Positions 1-10,454 of a stretch of DNA of 28,105 nt are shown in pieces. How positions within the stretch are numbered: the stretch's first letter is position 1; every line of letters starts with the position of its first letter. Source of the DNA: an uncultured Gemmatimonadota bacterium (GTDB taxonomy: Bacteria; Gemmatimonadota; Gemmatimonadetes; Gemmatimonadales; Gemmatimonadaceae); assembly GCA_946478895.1 (NCBI GenBank), contig CAMLDY010000027.1, forward strand, positions 1 through 28,105, in the 5' to 3' direction. The position numbers were made by a program, and so were the translations under genes. The notes below the pieces were generated by a model. It did no database searches. It saw only the letters and a program-made list of their open reading frames with translations, and was not told the DNA's origin.

Positions 1-101
1 TCGAGCAGCGGCATGTAGAGGAGATCCATCGCCTGGTAGAGGCGTGGATTGATCTTGAGCTCCTGGCGGAGCTGAGTCGATTGATTGAGGCCGGGCTTCA
101 A
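1..101 (-). CDS. rpoN: RNA polymerase sigma-54 factor RpoN, N-terminal fragment (cut by window edge)
   Basis: Translating the minus strand from a TTG at 101-99 gives 33 residues starting (M)[18 protein letters not shown] and continuing [15 protein letters not shown]. This is the Gln/Leu-rich region I of sigma-54, which contacts activator ATPases and inhibits open-complex formation. The TTG overlaps the lptB stop as TTGA (101-98), and an AGAGGT Shine-Dalgarno-like sequence lies about 10 nt upstream, inside the lptB end. Gene order lptA-lptB-rpoN is the conserved order in many Gram-negatives, which supports the call although under 10% of the protein is visible. The rest continues beyond position 1. 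The TTG start is inferred from the overlap and from family alignment. Confidence 0.85.
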   Translation of the reverse strand, partial: MKPGLNQSTQLRQELKINPRLYQAMDLLYMPLL

Positions 102-1321
102 GAGCCTGCTACCTCTTTTCCGCGCGAGAAGCGGTCGCGGAGCCGGGCTGTGAGTGTCGGACCAAGATAGATATCTGCCACCGTGTCGTCGAAAACCAGG
201 TCCCGGACCGTTCCCGAGACGTTCACCTGTCCATCGAACATAATGTATGCACGGTCTACAATGTCGAGCGTCTGTTCGACGTTGTGATCGCTGATCAGGA
301 CACCGATCCCGCGGTGTCTGAGGCCGGCGACGATTGTCTGGATGTCATGGACTGCGATTGGGTCTACTCCGGCAAATGGCTCGTCGAGCATCATGAACTT
401 CGGGTCGGTGACAAGCGCCCTGGTGATCTCGAGGCGGCGCCGCTCGCCTCCCGACAGCGCGTACGCTTTGCTCTTGCGCAGCCGCTTGATGCTCAGCTCG
501 TCGAGGAGCTTCTCGAGGCGCTCCGTGCGCTCCGCGGACGAGAGCGGCAGGGTCTCGAGAATCGCCAGGATGTTGTCTTCGACCGAGAGCTTTCTGAAGA
601 TCGAAGGCTCCTGTGAAAGATAACCAATCCCGCGGCGGGCCCGCTCGTACATCGGGAGTTTGGTGATGTCTTCGCCATCGAGCAGAATGCGCCCGGAAAG
701 GGGCTGAATGAGGCCGACGATCATGTAGAAAGTGGTGGTCTTGCCGGCCCCATTGGGACCCAGAAGTCCGACGATCTCGCCCTGTTGAAGGTGCACGGCG
801 ACGTTGTTCACCACTTTCCTGCCGCGGTAGATCTTGGTCAGGCCTTCCGCGTCGAGCATGCTGCCGCTGACGAGTGCCGGTCGCGGTGGAGTGGAGAGCG
901 CCAGGCGCGAGTGCTCGCCCGTTTCGCGCATCGCCTCGGCGAACTCGGCGCGGTGCGGCGCAATGTCCTTCCAGAGCACCGGCGACACCTGCACGATCGC
1001 CGAATCACGATCGAGGTCGCCGTCGAGGGGCAGGATCACGCGCCGTTCGGCGAGCCGCGGGAGGATGGAAGTCGTGAGGTAGTTCCGGACTTCATCCTGG
1101 CCGAGCCGGCCTGCCTCGCGCTCGGCATCGCGACCCTTGAGGCGAAGACCGCGGAGGTAGTCTTCGCGATAGTTGGTCGCCACGTCACGAAGACGCGCGA
1201 CACCGCTGTCATCCGCGGCCCGGACGATGGCGTGGAGGGCGAAGCCATCGAGCTCCTCGGTGGGCGAAGCGCCACCCAACAGGGCTCGGATGCTGTCTGG
1301 CAGGCCGTCGGGTGCCGTCAT
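98..1321 (-). CDS. lptB: LPS export ABC transporter ATPase LptB with a 154-residue N-terminal extension
   Basis: Residues 155-407 are a standard LptB, the cytoplasmic ATPase that powers LPS extraction with LptFG. Visible are the Walker [10 protein letters not shown] (188-196), the signature LSGGE (289-293), Walker [13 protein letters not shown] (310-321) and the switch His in SDHNVEQ (H346). LptB usually has about 240 residues; this protein has 407. Residues 1-154 precede the normal start (M155, ATG at 859-857) and match no family I recognise. They look like a soluble, charged, mostly helical domain. The long start is supported by an ATGA overlap with the lptA stop (1321-1318), and no good Shine-Dalgarno precedes M155. 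A separate internal start at 859 cannot be excluded. Sits between lptA and rpoN. Confidence 0.93.
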   Translation of the reverse strand: MTAPDGLPDSIRALLGGASPTEELDGFALHAIVRAADDSGVARLRDVATNYREDYLRGLRLKGRDAEREAGRLGQDEVRNYLTTSILPRLAERRVILPLDGDLDRDSAIVQVSPVLWKDIAPHRAEFAEAMRETGEHSRLALSTPPRPALVSGSMLDAEGLTKIYRGRKVVNNVAVHLQQGEIVGLLGPNGAGKTTTFYMIVGLIQPLSGRILLDGEDITKLPMYERARRGIGYLSQEPSIFRKLSVEDNILAILETLPLSSAERTERLEKLLDELSIKRLRKSKAYALSGGERRRLEITRALVTDPKFMMLDEPFAGVDPIAVHDIQTIVAGLRHRGIGVLISDHNVEQTLDIVDRAYIMFDGQVNVSGTVRDLVFDDTVADIYLGPTLTARLRDRFSRGKEVAGS

Positions 1322-2751
1322 CGAGCTTCCGGGGGCGGCTTGGTTCCCGCAGGAGATTTGGTAGCCGGGGGCGGAGTGGTCGTGGGGGTCGGCTTGGCGG
1401 GCGACGTCGTGGCCCGCGGCCGGGGTCCGGTGGATGGCGGACTCGTCCCAGGGGCAGCGGGCGAAGCGGACGCCTCGGCGGGCTCGATCAGGACGCCGGC
1501 TGCCTGCTCCGACACCGTGACGGTGGCAACCTTTCGATCCTCGAAGGCGATGTCGATAACGCGCCCGCGGACGTAGTTGACGGTGGGCTCGTTCGGGGGT
1601 CCCTTCGAGCTCTTCATCTGGTAGAACGATCTGGCGTGGCCCTCGGCGACGATCTGACGGATTTTCGGCTTCCCTGTCGTGTCGCCAGTTGGAAGAGTGT
1701 CGAAGCGCGCGATGATGGTGTCGCCGCGCATCCAGTCCCGCTGGGTCGAGATGACCCCCGAGTCCGGGGTGCTTTCGGCGTACGCATTACGCAATGCCCG
1801 GACCTCGCGGACGCGCTGGCCGGGCATGATGGCGTCGATGGAGTCCGCGACGATCTCACGGTCGGGCGAAACGGCGTGGGCGCGGGTCGGACCCCACGCC
1901 ATCGCGCGCTCGAGCTGATTGTTCTGGACTCGCAGGTCGATGGAGTCGGCCACCAGCTCCAGATCCTGGCTCAAAGCGTGTCCTTTCGGCGTCGCTACGA
2001 CCCGTTCCAGCTGTCGATTGTGCGAGTAGAGGTCGATAACTTCGCCGGTCAAAGTGAAAGGCCGGTTGCCTTTACCCTGAACCTGGGGCTGCCGCATCAA
2101 CCGCGCGAATTCGGTCCCGCTGTCCATGAACGCGGAGTCGCCCGAGGCGATGAGGTCCGGTCTCGTGATCTGGACGCGGCCGGCGGCGAAAACGAGGCTG
2201 TCTCCGATCATGTTGATCTGATTGGCGACGACGTGTGCGGTGTCGGGCTGCCGTCCGCGGCCGGTGGTGTCTTTTTGCACCAGGGTGACGTTTGGACGGC
2301 CAGGTCCGTACATCCGGGCGAGCGGACGATCGACGGTGGCTCGATAGTAGTCGGCGCTCGGCCCGCGGAAGACGCTCCCGTTCTGCATCACCCCGACGAC
2401 GTTGCCTTCGGCGTGAAGGTGATTGTCGTTCTGGTAGTACGTCATCGTCTGAGCATCGACGGTAACCCGCGGCTCTGTATAATGAACGTGGCCGACGAGA
2501 TAGAGCCGCGCTTCGGATTCGTAGTATTCGGCGCTGTCGGCGGTGAGGTTATTACCCTGACCGATGCAGCGGGCCAGTACGCCGCGACCGAGATAGACGA
2601 TTTTTTGCCCGTTCGCGGTCGTGCGAATGTTGGCAGTGGTCGCGCCCCCGGGCGGCAGCTCCAGATCGCAGCTGCGCGGGACGTCCTGCGCGCCAACCCG
2701 GCGCGTCGCGACGATCGTCAGCGCCGCAATCAGCAGTCCGAGGCTTTTCAC
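1318..2751 (-). CDS. lptA: LptA/OstA-like periplasmic LPS transport protein
   Basis: A 477-residue secreted protein. The N-terminus carries a signal peptide (about residues 1-22, ending VGAQ). It is followed by repeated beta-strand units of the OstA/LptA type, e.g. [20 protein letters not shown], then [21 protein letters not shown] and further repeats to about residue 410. LptA forms the periplasmic bridge carrying LPS from LptC to LptD. It is much longer than E. coli LptA (185 residues), with more repeat units and no LptD barrel. The last 60 or so residues are Pro/Thr/Ala-rich, low in complexity and probably disordered. The start is GTG at 2751, overlapping the lptC stop as GTGA; its stop overlaps lptB as ATGA. 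An OstA-like protein of other function remains possible, but the context favours LptA. Confidence 0.8.
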   Translation of the reverse strand: MKSLGLLIAALTIVATRRVGAQDVPRSCDLELPPGGATTANIRTTANGQKIVYLGRGVLARCIGQGNNLTADSAEYYESEARLYLVGHVHYTEPRVTVDAQTMTYYQNDNHLHAEGNVVGVMQNGSVFRGPSADYYRATVDRPLARMYGPGRPNVTLVQKDTTGRGRQPDTAHVVANQINMIGDSLVFAAGRVQITRPDLIASGDSAFMDSGTEFARLMRQPQVQGKGNRPFTLTGEVIDLYSHNRQLERVVATPKGHALSQDLELVADSIDLRVQNNQLERAMAWGPTRAHAVSPDREIVADSIDAIMPGQRVREVRALRNAYAESTPDSGVISTQRDWMRGDTIIARFDTLPTGDTTGKPKIRQIVAEGHARSFYQMKSSKGPPNEPTVNYVRGRVIDIAFEDRKVATVTVSEQAAGVLIEPAEASASPAAPGTSPPSTGPRPRATTSPAKPTPTTTPPPATKSPAGTKPPPEAR

Positions 2752-3419
2752 CGTCCGCCGGGTGTTGTTGAGGAAGACGTAGTTGAAGAGGAAGCAGGCA
2801 CTGGGCGTCTGGCCGGAGGTGGTGGCGCCGCAGCTCCCGGATTGGCCCGGAAGATCTGCCCCTGCCCCGCCGGCGCGGGACTCTCGGTCGAGACCCCTCT
2901 CGCAATTCCGCTCGCGCCCTTGAGAATCTGAATGTTTTTCATGTTTGGATCGGAGCGGAATCCGATTCCTTCCAGTCGGCGATCGGGCTCAGTCAGCACG
3001 AACGCGCTATCGCTCGAGATCTCGTTCTTGAACTGATTGTAAATCAGCTCCTCGGTGGTCAGCCGGCGGCCGTCTTCCGAGACAACGACCACATTGCCGC
3101 GCGCAATCATGTTGTTGGTGCGCGTGTTTGAGGTGCCGTGCTTCGCCGTCAGCACGGCGTCCTTTGCGCCGGTCGCCGTGAAAAACGTTATGTGCGGATT
3201 GTCGGACTCGATCCGGGTGTTGTCATCGAAGAAGTACAGGGTGTCGCCCTGCATCTGGGCGCGCGCAAGTCCCTTGTCCGTCAACATGAACGACGCGTTG
3301 AACATCACCTGGTCGGCGGAATCGGCAAGCGGAGAATGCGTAGCGACCGGCGGCTCCTTCTTGGAGCTGCAGGCAACCAGCATCGTGCAGCCGAGCACAG
3401 TCCAAAGAATCGCTCGCAT
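2748..3419 (-). CDS. lptC: LptC-like LPS export lipoprotein
   Basis: A 223-residue protein with a lipoprotein signal: hydrophobic residues 4-16 and lipobox LVAC with the acylated Cys at 17. The middle (about 35-165) has the LptC/OstA fold pattern (ADQVMFNASFMLTDKGLARA, then DAVLTAKHGTSNTR and RLTTEELIYN). LptC normally links the inner-membrane LptBFG complex to LptA. The E. coli protein is held by a transmembrane helix; here a lipid anchor is predicted instead. The C-terminal 30 residues are Pro/Ser/Thr-rich. The start ATG at 3419 shares a TGATG overlap with the kdsD stop, and the stop overlaps lptA, so expression is coupled to both. Family assignment rests on pattern and position between kdsD and lptA. 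Confidence 0.78.
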   Translation of the reverse strand: MRAILWTVLGCTMLVACSSKKEPPVATHSPLADSADQVMFNASFMLTDKGLARAQMQGDTLYFFDDNTRIESDNPHITFFTATGAKDAVLTAKHGTSNTRTNNMIARGNVVVVSEDGRRLTTEELIYNQFKNEISSDSAFVLTEPDRRLEGIGFRSDPNMKNIQILKGASGIARGVSTESPAPAGQGQIFRANPGAAAPPPPARRPVPASSSTTSSSTTPGGR

Positions 3420-4384
3420 CAGACGACACCGGCGCGCATCAGGTCGTGGAGATGCACGACGCCAACAATCCGGTCGTCGGCATCGAGGACAGGCATCGCG
3501 ATGATGCCGTGCGTCTCCATCCGATACACCACGGCGCTGCCAAGCTCGTCGGCGCGCGCGAGCTTGGGCTTGCTGTTCATCACCTGGGCGACCGGAATCG
3601 GAAAGACGTTCTCCTCGTGTTCCATCAATCGCGACAGGTCGCCGGTGGTAATGACGCCCGCGATCCCGCCGTTCTTCATCGTCACGATGGCGATGCCGCG
3701 CCGCTCCGCGAGCTGCACCACCGCCTCGCGCATCGTCGCCGCTTCGGGGAGAATCGGCAGATTCTCGGTCACCATCACGTCGGACACCCGGGTAAGCAGT
3801 CGCTTGCCGATCGAGCCACCGGGATGAAGCCTCGCGAAATCGTCCGCGTCAAAGCCTTTCTCTTCTAGCAACGCGATGGCGAGGGCATCGCCGAGGGCAA
3901 GCGCTACGGTGGTGCTCGTAGTTGGAGCGAGATCGTGGGGGCAAGCTTCCTCCTTCACCCAGGCGTCGAGGGTCACGTCGCTGTGTCGCGCCAGCGAGGA
4001 CTTTGCATTGCTCGTCAGCGCAATTGTGCATACCCCGAGACGCTTCAAATGGTCGAGGAGGCCAAGGACCTCGGATGATTCTCCGCTCTTGGAGATCAGA
4101 ATGGCGACGTCCGATTCTCCGACGATCCCAAGGTCACCGTGAACACTGTCCGCGGGATGTAAGAAGTTTGCGGGCGTGCCGGTCGAGGTGAGGGTCGCGG
4201 CAATCTTGCGACCGATCAGGCCCGACTTTCCGACGCCGGACACGATCACGCGGCCGTCGGACCGGGCAATGAGCTCGACTGCGCGGGCGAAATCATCGCC
4301 AACACGTCGCTCTGCTTCGGCGAGCGCTTCGGTTTCCATGCGCAGAACGCGGCGGCCGCGCTCCACGACGTCCTTGCGGGTCAT
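3419..4384 (-). CDS. kdsD: D-arabinose 5-phosphate isomerase (KpsF/GutQ family)
   Basis: Converts ribulose 5-phosphate to arabinose 5-phosphate, the first step of Kdo synthesis in the cytoplasm. The 321-residue length fits the family (328 in E. coli). Residues about 30-180 are the SIS sugar-isomerase domain with VSGVGKSGLIGRKIAATL and the Ser-rich LISKSGESSEV phosphosugar site. Residues about 200-320 form a tandem CBS pair (VSDVMV, GVITTGDLSRLM, AQVMNSKPK, GVVHLHDLMRAG). The ATG at 4384 overlaps the kdsA stop as ATGA. Its product feeds KdsA directly upstream. No kdsC (Kdo-8-P phosphatase), often found next to kdsD, is present; lptC follows at once. Confidence 0.96.
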   Translation of the reverse strand: MTRKDVVERGRRVLRMETEALAEAERRVGDDFARAVELIARSDGRVIVSGVGKSGLIGRKIAATLTSTGTPANFLHPADSVHGDLGIVGESDVAILISKSGESSEVLGLLDHLKRLGVCTIALTSNAKSSLARHSDVTLDAWVKEEACPHDLAPTTSTTVALALGDALAIALLEEKGFDADDFARLHPGGSIGKRLLTRVSDVMVTENLPILPEAATMREAVVQLAERRGIAIVTMKNGGIAGVITTGDLSRLMEHEENVFPIPVAQVMNSKPKLARADELGSAVVYRMETHGIIAMPVLDADDRIVGVVHLHDLMRAGVV

Positions 4385-5199
4385 TGGTTGATGCGGTGCC
4401 AGATGTCGACGGCTCGGTCGAGGAGCGCACCCATCTCCGAGAGTGGCAGCATGTTCGGGCCGTCACTCGGTGCGCAGTCGGGATCGGGATGGGTCTCGAG
4501 GAATAGTCCCTGGGCACCGGCGGCGATTGCAGAGAGCGCCAGCACGGGAACGAATTCACGCGCGCCGCCACTCGCGCCCTCGGGTCCCTGGCCGGGCTTC
4601 TGGACGCTATGCGTTGCGTCGAAGATCACCGGCGTCCCACACGCCTCGCGCAGACGCGTGAACGAGCGCATATCGACGACCAGATCGCCATACCCGAAGA
4701 AAGTGCCGCGCTCGGTCACAGCGAGGTCACGCGAACGGCCGTCGGTGTTGGTGCCGCCGCGAATCTTCTGGACTGCACCACGCATCCCCTCGGGCTGGAG
4801 CCACTGGCCTTTTTTGACGTTAACCGGCTTGCCCGTCGCGCCCGCTGCCTCGAGCAGATCGGTCTGCCGGCAAAGAAAGGCGGGGATCTGGAGGACATCG
4901 ACGACACTCGCGGCAGGCGCGCACTGATCGGGAGTGTGAACATCGGTCAGCACCGGCAGGCCGGTGGCGCGGCGAACCCGATCCAGGGCCTCGAGGCCCG
5001 CATTCAGGCCCGGTCCGCGCGCCGCGTTCCGATTCGAGCGGTTGGCTTTGTCGAAGCTCGCCTTGTAGATGATTCCGCCGGGAATCCTTTCGGCGAGCCG
5101 CGCGAGCGTTTCGCCGACGCGCAGGTTCAGCTCATCGCTCTCCAGTACACATGGACCCGCGATCAGGAAGAGTTTATCGGCCGGGAAAAATTCGGCCAC
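4381..5199 (-). CDS. kdsA: 3-deoxy-8-phosphooctulonate synthase (Kdo-8-P synthase), metal-dependent type
   Basis: Condenses arabinose 5-phosphate with phosphoenolpyruvate to Kdo 8-phosphate. Motifs are LIAGPCVLES near the N-terminus, KASFDKANRSN, TDVHTPDQC, IPAFLCRQTDLL, VNVKKGQWLQP, FDATHSVQ and LFLETHPDP. The Cys in GPCVLES (residue 17) is where metal-independent enzymes have Asn. With the His of ATHSVQ and the Glu of LETHP it marks the metal-dependent class, as in Aquifex. I place the start at GTG 5199, one base after the pyrG stop, giving 272 residues. The longer frame back to 5286 lies inside pyrG and adds an Arg-rich tail that is unlikely to be real. The stop overlaps kdsD as ATGA. Confidence 0.96.
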   Translation of the reverse strand: MAEFFPADKLFLIAGPCVLESDELNLRVGETLARLAERIPGGIIYKASFDKANRSNRNAARGPGLNAGLEALDRVRRATGLPVLTDVHTPDQCAPAASVVDVLQIPAFLCRQTDLLEAAGATGKPVNVKKGQWLQPEGMRGAVQKIRGGTNTDGRSRDLAVTERGTFFGYGDLVVDMRSFTRLREACGTPVIFDATHSVQKPGQGPEGASGGAREFVPVLALSAIAAGAQGLFLETHPDPDCAPSDGPNMLPLSEMGALLDRAVDIWHRINQ

Positions 5200-5200
5200 G

Positions 5201-7631
<2,431 letters not shown>

Positions 7632-7663
7632 TACCCACCCTTTTTCGCGCGACACGATGCAAA

Positions 7664-7697
7664 AGTCACGCTCAGTAATATACCAAGCGTGACTGAG
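7664..7697 (-). repeat. Nested inverted repeats over the kdsB promoter
   Basis: AGTCACGCT (minus strand 7694-7686) and AGCGTGACT (7672-7664) are perfect 9-bp inverted arms 22 bp centre to centre, with the TATATT box between them. A second perfect pair, CTCAGT (7697-7692) and ACTGAG (7676-7671), shares bases with the first, so the two hairpins exclude each other. It could be an operator for a dimeric regulator, a switchable leader, or a weak terminator of the barrel gene, since the outer stem is followed by a short T run on the minus strand. Confidence 0.6.
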
Positions 7698-7705
7698 GCG
7701 GGCAA
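7677..7705 (-). promoter_or_regulatory. Probable sigma70-type promoter for kdsB-pyrG-kdsA-kdsD-lptCAB-rpoN
   Basis: On the minus strand TTGCCC (7705-7700) is followed after 17 bp by TATATT (7682-7677). Matches to TTGACA and TATAAT are 4/6 and 5/6 with ideal spacing. It lies in the 87-bp gap between the barrel gene and kdsB and would give a leader of roughly 40 nt before the ATG at 7631. Inferred by eye; no start-site data. Confidence 0.55.
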
Positions 7706-7718
7706 ACTTCGTTTTTTG

Positions 7719-8939
7719 CTAGAAGCTCAGATCCACACTAACGGAGACCGCCGAGCGGCGCGAGAAAACCGAGCGGTCGTGCGCGGGGTCAACGCTGTAA
7801 TCGACGCGCAGCATGCTCACGCCCGCGCCGATCCCGATGTTCTGGATGAGGGTGGGTATCGTGTCGACGCCGGCGTTCCCGGCCGCGTAGCGCAGCGCGA
7901 CGAAGGGGCTCCCCAAGATCGGAAGCTGAACCCGCTCGATAGGAATCATGTAGTTGCCCTCGACGTACAACAGCTGGTCACCGCCCAGCGCAAGAAGATT
8001 GACCGTTGGCAGGGTGCCGGTGCCGCCGAGGTACGCGAACCTCTGCTGGGGCGCGATACCCTCTCCGCCGGTGAGGACAGTGTGGCCGCGAACCGTGAGG
8101 GTCTGGGCGCCGAAGGTAGGGACGACCACTTTTCCATCGAAGGTGCCCTGAGTGAACTCATCGCCTGGGGCAAAGCAGGAGATGCCGATGACTCCACCCG
8201 GACAATCGAGATCGAGGTGCGTCCGGAACGAACGCTCAATCGTCAGATTCAGCTTACCCTCGACTCCGCCGGTGCTGAACTCCAGTCCGGAGCCGACGAG
8301 CGCGGAGCCAATGCTTCCCTTCGCAACCGGTGGGTTTGGCCGCCGCATCTTCTGGTCACCCTTGCGACCAAAAACGCTCCACGGCGACTTATCGGGCGCA
8401 AGCGATCCCGTCGACCAATCGTGCTCGAAATTGACACCGAGGAACGGGGTCAGACTCGTCGAAGACCCCATGATCGTCTGGGTGAAACGCGTCCAGCCGC
8501 GGGTGCCGCGGAAGTAGTTGCGCGCATCGGTGCCGGCAAAGAACGCGACGATGCTGTTGGTGAGATCGGAGCGGATCCAATCGTCGTTGGTGAAGGTTCC
8601 CTGACCGGCGAAGAAGGTGATCTCACTCTCGTCGCCCGGGCGCAGCGCGCCCTCGAGCGACGGGTCCCACTTCCCGAGATTGGAGCGATACCGGACAAGA
8701 GCGTCGACATCGACGCGCCCATCGCCCATCTCGAGTTTCGGGCCCCACGGCAGGGTGAGTCCGTTCACTCGATCGTAGCTCGGGACGCGCAGGCCTACTC
8801 CAAGCGGGAGCGAAATCGGGGACTCGTGATATTCGACGTACCCTGTATCGAGCGGCACCGAGACGGTGTCCTGGGCGCCGGCGGTCACCGCCAGGCAGGC
8901 GAATGCCACAAAGGTCGGAACAACACCGAGTAGTTTCAT
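7719..8939 (-). CDS. Probable outer-membrane beta-barrel protein, function unknown
   Basis: I do not recognise the family. The start is ATG 8939, which overlaps the trpG stop as ATGA and gives an immediate signal peptide (KLLGVVPTFVAFACLAVTAG, cleaved near AQD). A longer frame to 9020 lies inside trpG. The mature 380 or so residues alternate polar and hydrophobic residues and are rich in Gly, Thr and aromatics, as in barrel strands. The C-terminus RRSAVSVSVDLSF ends in Phe, the usual BAM signal. A loop holds two Cys about 9 apart (LDCPGGVIGISCF), possibly a disulfide. There are no transmembrane helices beyond the signal. It is the last gene before the kdsB promoter. A surface porin or transport barrel is possible but not shown. 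Confidence 0.75.
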   Translation of the reverse strand: MKLLGVVPTFVAFACLAVTAGAQDTVSVPLDTGYVEYHESPISLPLGVGLRVPSYDRVNGLTLPWGPKLEMGDGRVDVDALVRYRSNLGKWDPSLEGALRPGDESEITFFAGQGTFTNDDWIRSDLTNSIVAFFAGTDARNYFRGTRGWTRFTQTIMGSSTSLTPFLGVNFEHDWSTGSLAPDKSPWSVFGRKGDQKMRRPNPPVAKGSIGSALVGSGLEFSTGGVEGKLNLTIERSFRTHLDLDCPGGVIGISCFAPGDEFTQGTFDGKVVVPTFGAQTLTVRGHTVLTGGEGIAPQQRFAYLGGTGTLPTVNLLALGGDQLLYVEGNYMIPIERVQLPILGSPFVALRYAAGNAGVDTIPTLIQNIGIGAGVSMLRVDYSVDPAHDRSVFSRRSAVSVSVDLSF

Positions 8940-9511
8940 TGTCCGATCTGGAGGAAGTTGCGAAGGATCTCCTTGCCGTTGTCGGTAAGGATGGATTCGG
9001 GGTGGAATTGGACTCCCCAAACGTGGTGACGCCGGTGCCGCACCGCGTGGATCTCCGATGGATCGTCGCTGGCCCGCGCGACCACCTCCAGCTCCGACGG
9101 CAGCGAGCCCGTCTCGATCACGAGCGAATGGTAGCGCATCACCTGCAGCGGACTCGGCACGTTGGCGAAAATTCCTTTACCATCGTGGGTGACGCGCGAT
9201 GTCTTGCCATGCATGAGGGTGCGGGCGCGAACGACCTTGCCGCCATAGGCCTCGCCGATCGCCTGGTGACCGAGACACACCCCGAGAATTGGTATCGAGC
9301 TTCCCCAGGTTCTGATCGCCTCGACGCTGATTCCCGCTTCGCGCGGCGTGCACGGACCCGGCGAGATGACAATCCTCGTCACACCCATCGTGCCAATGTC
9401 ATCGACCGTGATCTCGTCGTTGCGTTTTACCACGGGTTCCCGGCCGAGCTCGCCGAGATACTGAACGAGGTTGTAGGTGAAGGAGTCGTAGTTATCGAGG
9501 ACGAGAAGCAT
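8936..9511 (-). CDS. trpG: Anthranilate/aminodeoxychorismate synthase glutamine amidotransferase subunit
   Basis: Releases ammonia from glutamine for a chorismate-using partner (TrpE or PabB). It has 191 residues, the usual length for TrpG/PabA. It begins MLLVLDNYDSFTYNLVQYL and shows the oxyanion ISPGPCTP, nucleophile C79 in GVCLGHQ, MRYHSLVI, and H170/E172 in VQFHPES. The frame is open upstream to 9961, but that part lies antiphase over xerD and is not real. The start at ATG 9511 follows family alignment, although no clear Shine-Dalgarno is seen. No trpE or pabB is nearby, so TrpG and PabA cannot be told apart and one protein may serve both. It lies 22 bp after xerD and overlaps the barrel gene. 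Confidence 0.93.
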   Translation of the reverse strand: MLLVLDNYDSFTYNLVQYLGELGREPVVKRNDEITVDDIGTMGVTRIVISPGPCTPREAGISVEAIRTWGSSIPILGVCLGHQAIGEAYGGKVVRARTLMHGKTSRVTHDGKGIFANVPSPLQVMRYHSLVIETGSLPSELEVVARASDDPSEIHAVRHRRHHVWGVQFHPESILTDNGKEILRNFLQIGQ

Positions 9512-9533
9512 GTCGAATACTAGTGCGTCGACT

Positions 9534-10454
9534 TCACGCGCGCGGGTGAAACTGCCGGTGGACGGTGCGCAGATATTCGCGATCGACGTGGGTGTAAATC
9601 TGGGTGGTGGAGATGTCGACGTGACCAAGCATCTCCTGCACGGCACGAAGGTCGGCGCCGCCTTCGAGCAGATGCGTCGCAAAGGAATGCCGCAGGGTGT
9701 GGGGCGAGACGGCCTTGGTGATTCCGGCCTGATCGACGTACTTGCGAAGAATTTTCCACGCGCCCATCCGCGACAGCGGTTGTCCGCGGGCGTTGAGAAA
9801 AAGCACGCCTTTCCCTTCGCCCTTCTCGAGGTTCGGTCGCAGCTCACGCAGGTAGATGGCGACCGCGCCGATAGCCCGCCGGCCGATCGGGACGAGGCGC
9901 TCCTTTGCACCCTTCCCGAAGACACGGACAAGGTGATCCCTGAGCATGACGTCGCGGACACTCAGCGAGATCCACTCCGAAACGCGGAGGCCGGCACCGT
10001 AGGCGAGCTCCAGCATGGCGCGGTCCCGGAACGCCAGCGGCTCGTCGAGCGAGGGAGCGGCGAGCAGCTTTTCGACCTCCTGGACGCCGAGAACCTCGGG
10101 CAGGGTGCGCCACCGCTTCGGCGTTTCGAGACGCTCGCTCGGATCGCGCACGACGTGTCCCTCTCCGACGAGGAACTTGAAGTAGCTTCGTACGGCCGAC
10201 ACGTTCCGGCGAATGGACGCCGGAGAAAGTCCGAGATCCTTGAGGTGGTACACATACTCTCGGAGCATGCGCGCGCCAACCTCGCTGGGCGCGGATGCGC
10301 CTTTCACTTTCGCGTAAGTGACGAAGCGTGCGATGTCCAGCTTGTAGGCGCGGCTCGTCTGAACGGACGCGCCCTGCTCGAGCGCCAGGTAGTCGTCGAA
10401 ACGCTCGGTATAAAAGGCGCGGGCGACGGCGTCGTCCAGCGCGGGGCTAGTCAA
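9534..10454 (-). CDS. xerD: Tyrosine recombinase XerD (chromosome dimer resolution)
   Basis: A 306-residue tyrosine recombinase. Residues about 15-105 are the SAM-like core-binding domain and 115-300 the catalytic domain. All active-site residues are visible: R157 (GAGLRVSE), K181 (GKGAKER), H252 and R255 (HTLRHSF), H278 (LGHVD) and nucleophile Y287 (TQIYTHV). Length and housekeeping context fit a chromosomal XerC/D rather than a phage integrase, and the C-terminus HVDREYLRTVHRQFHPRA is typical of XerD. The start is TTG at 10454, with AAGGAAG just upstream and an 8-nt overlap with the dedA end; no ATG occurs in frame near it. XerC is the alternative name. Confidence 0.92.
   Translation of the reverse strand: MTSPALDDAVARAFYTERFDDYLALEQGASVQTSRAYKLDIARFVTYAKVKGASAPSEVGARMLREYVYHLKDLGLSPASIRRNVSAVRSYFKFLVGEGHVVRDPSERLETPKRWRTLPEVLGVQEVEKLLAAPSLDEPLAFRDRAMLELAYGAGLRVSEWISLSVRDVMLRDHLVRVFGKGAKERLVPIGRRAIGAVAIYLRELRPNLEKGEGKGVLFLNARGQPLSRMGAWKILRKYVDQAGITKAVSPHTLRHSFATHLLEGGADLRAVQEMLGHVDISTTQIYTHVDREYLRTVHRQFHPRA

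Noticed and set aside
1312..2931. 539-codon open frame on the plus strand
   Set aside because: Runs antisense to lptA and lptC, which show clear family features; it is a by-product of GC-rich codon use and has no recognisable domain.
7664..7694. Intrinsic terminator of the barrel gene
   Set aside because: A 9-bp stem with a 13-nt loop and only three or four T after it is weak; the promoter boxes inside make an operator or leader role at least as likely. Listed as a repeat instead.
9512..9961. N-terminal extension of trpG into xerD
   Set aside because: The amidotransferase family starts at MLLVLDNYDSF; the upstream part overlaps the catalytic domain of xerD out of frame.
9534..10454. Phage or integron integrase, i.e. 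a mobile-element border
   Set aside because: Length, motifs and the coupled housekeeping context fit chromosomal XerD; no att-like repeats, tRNA or cargo genes nearby.
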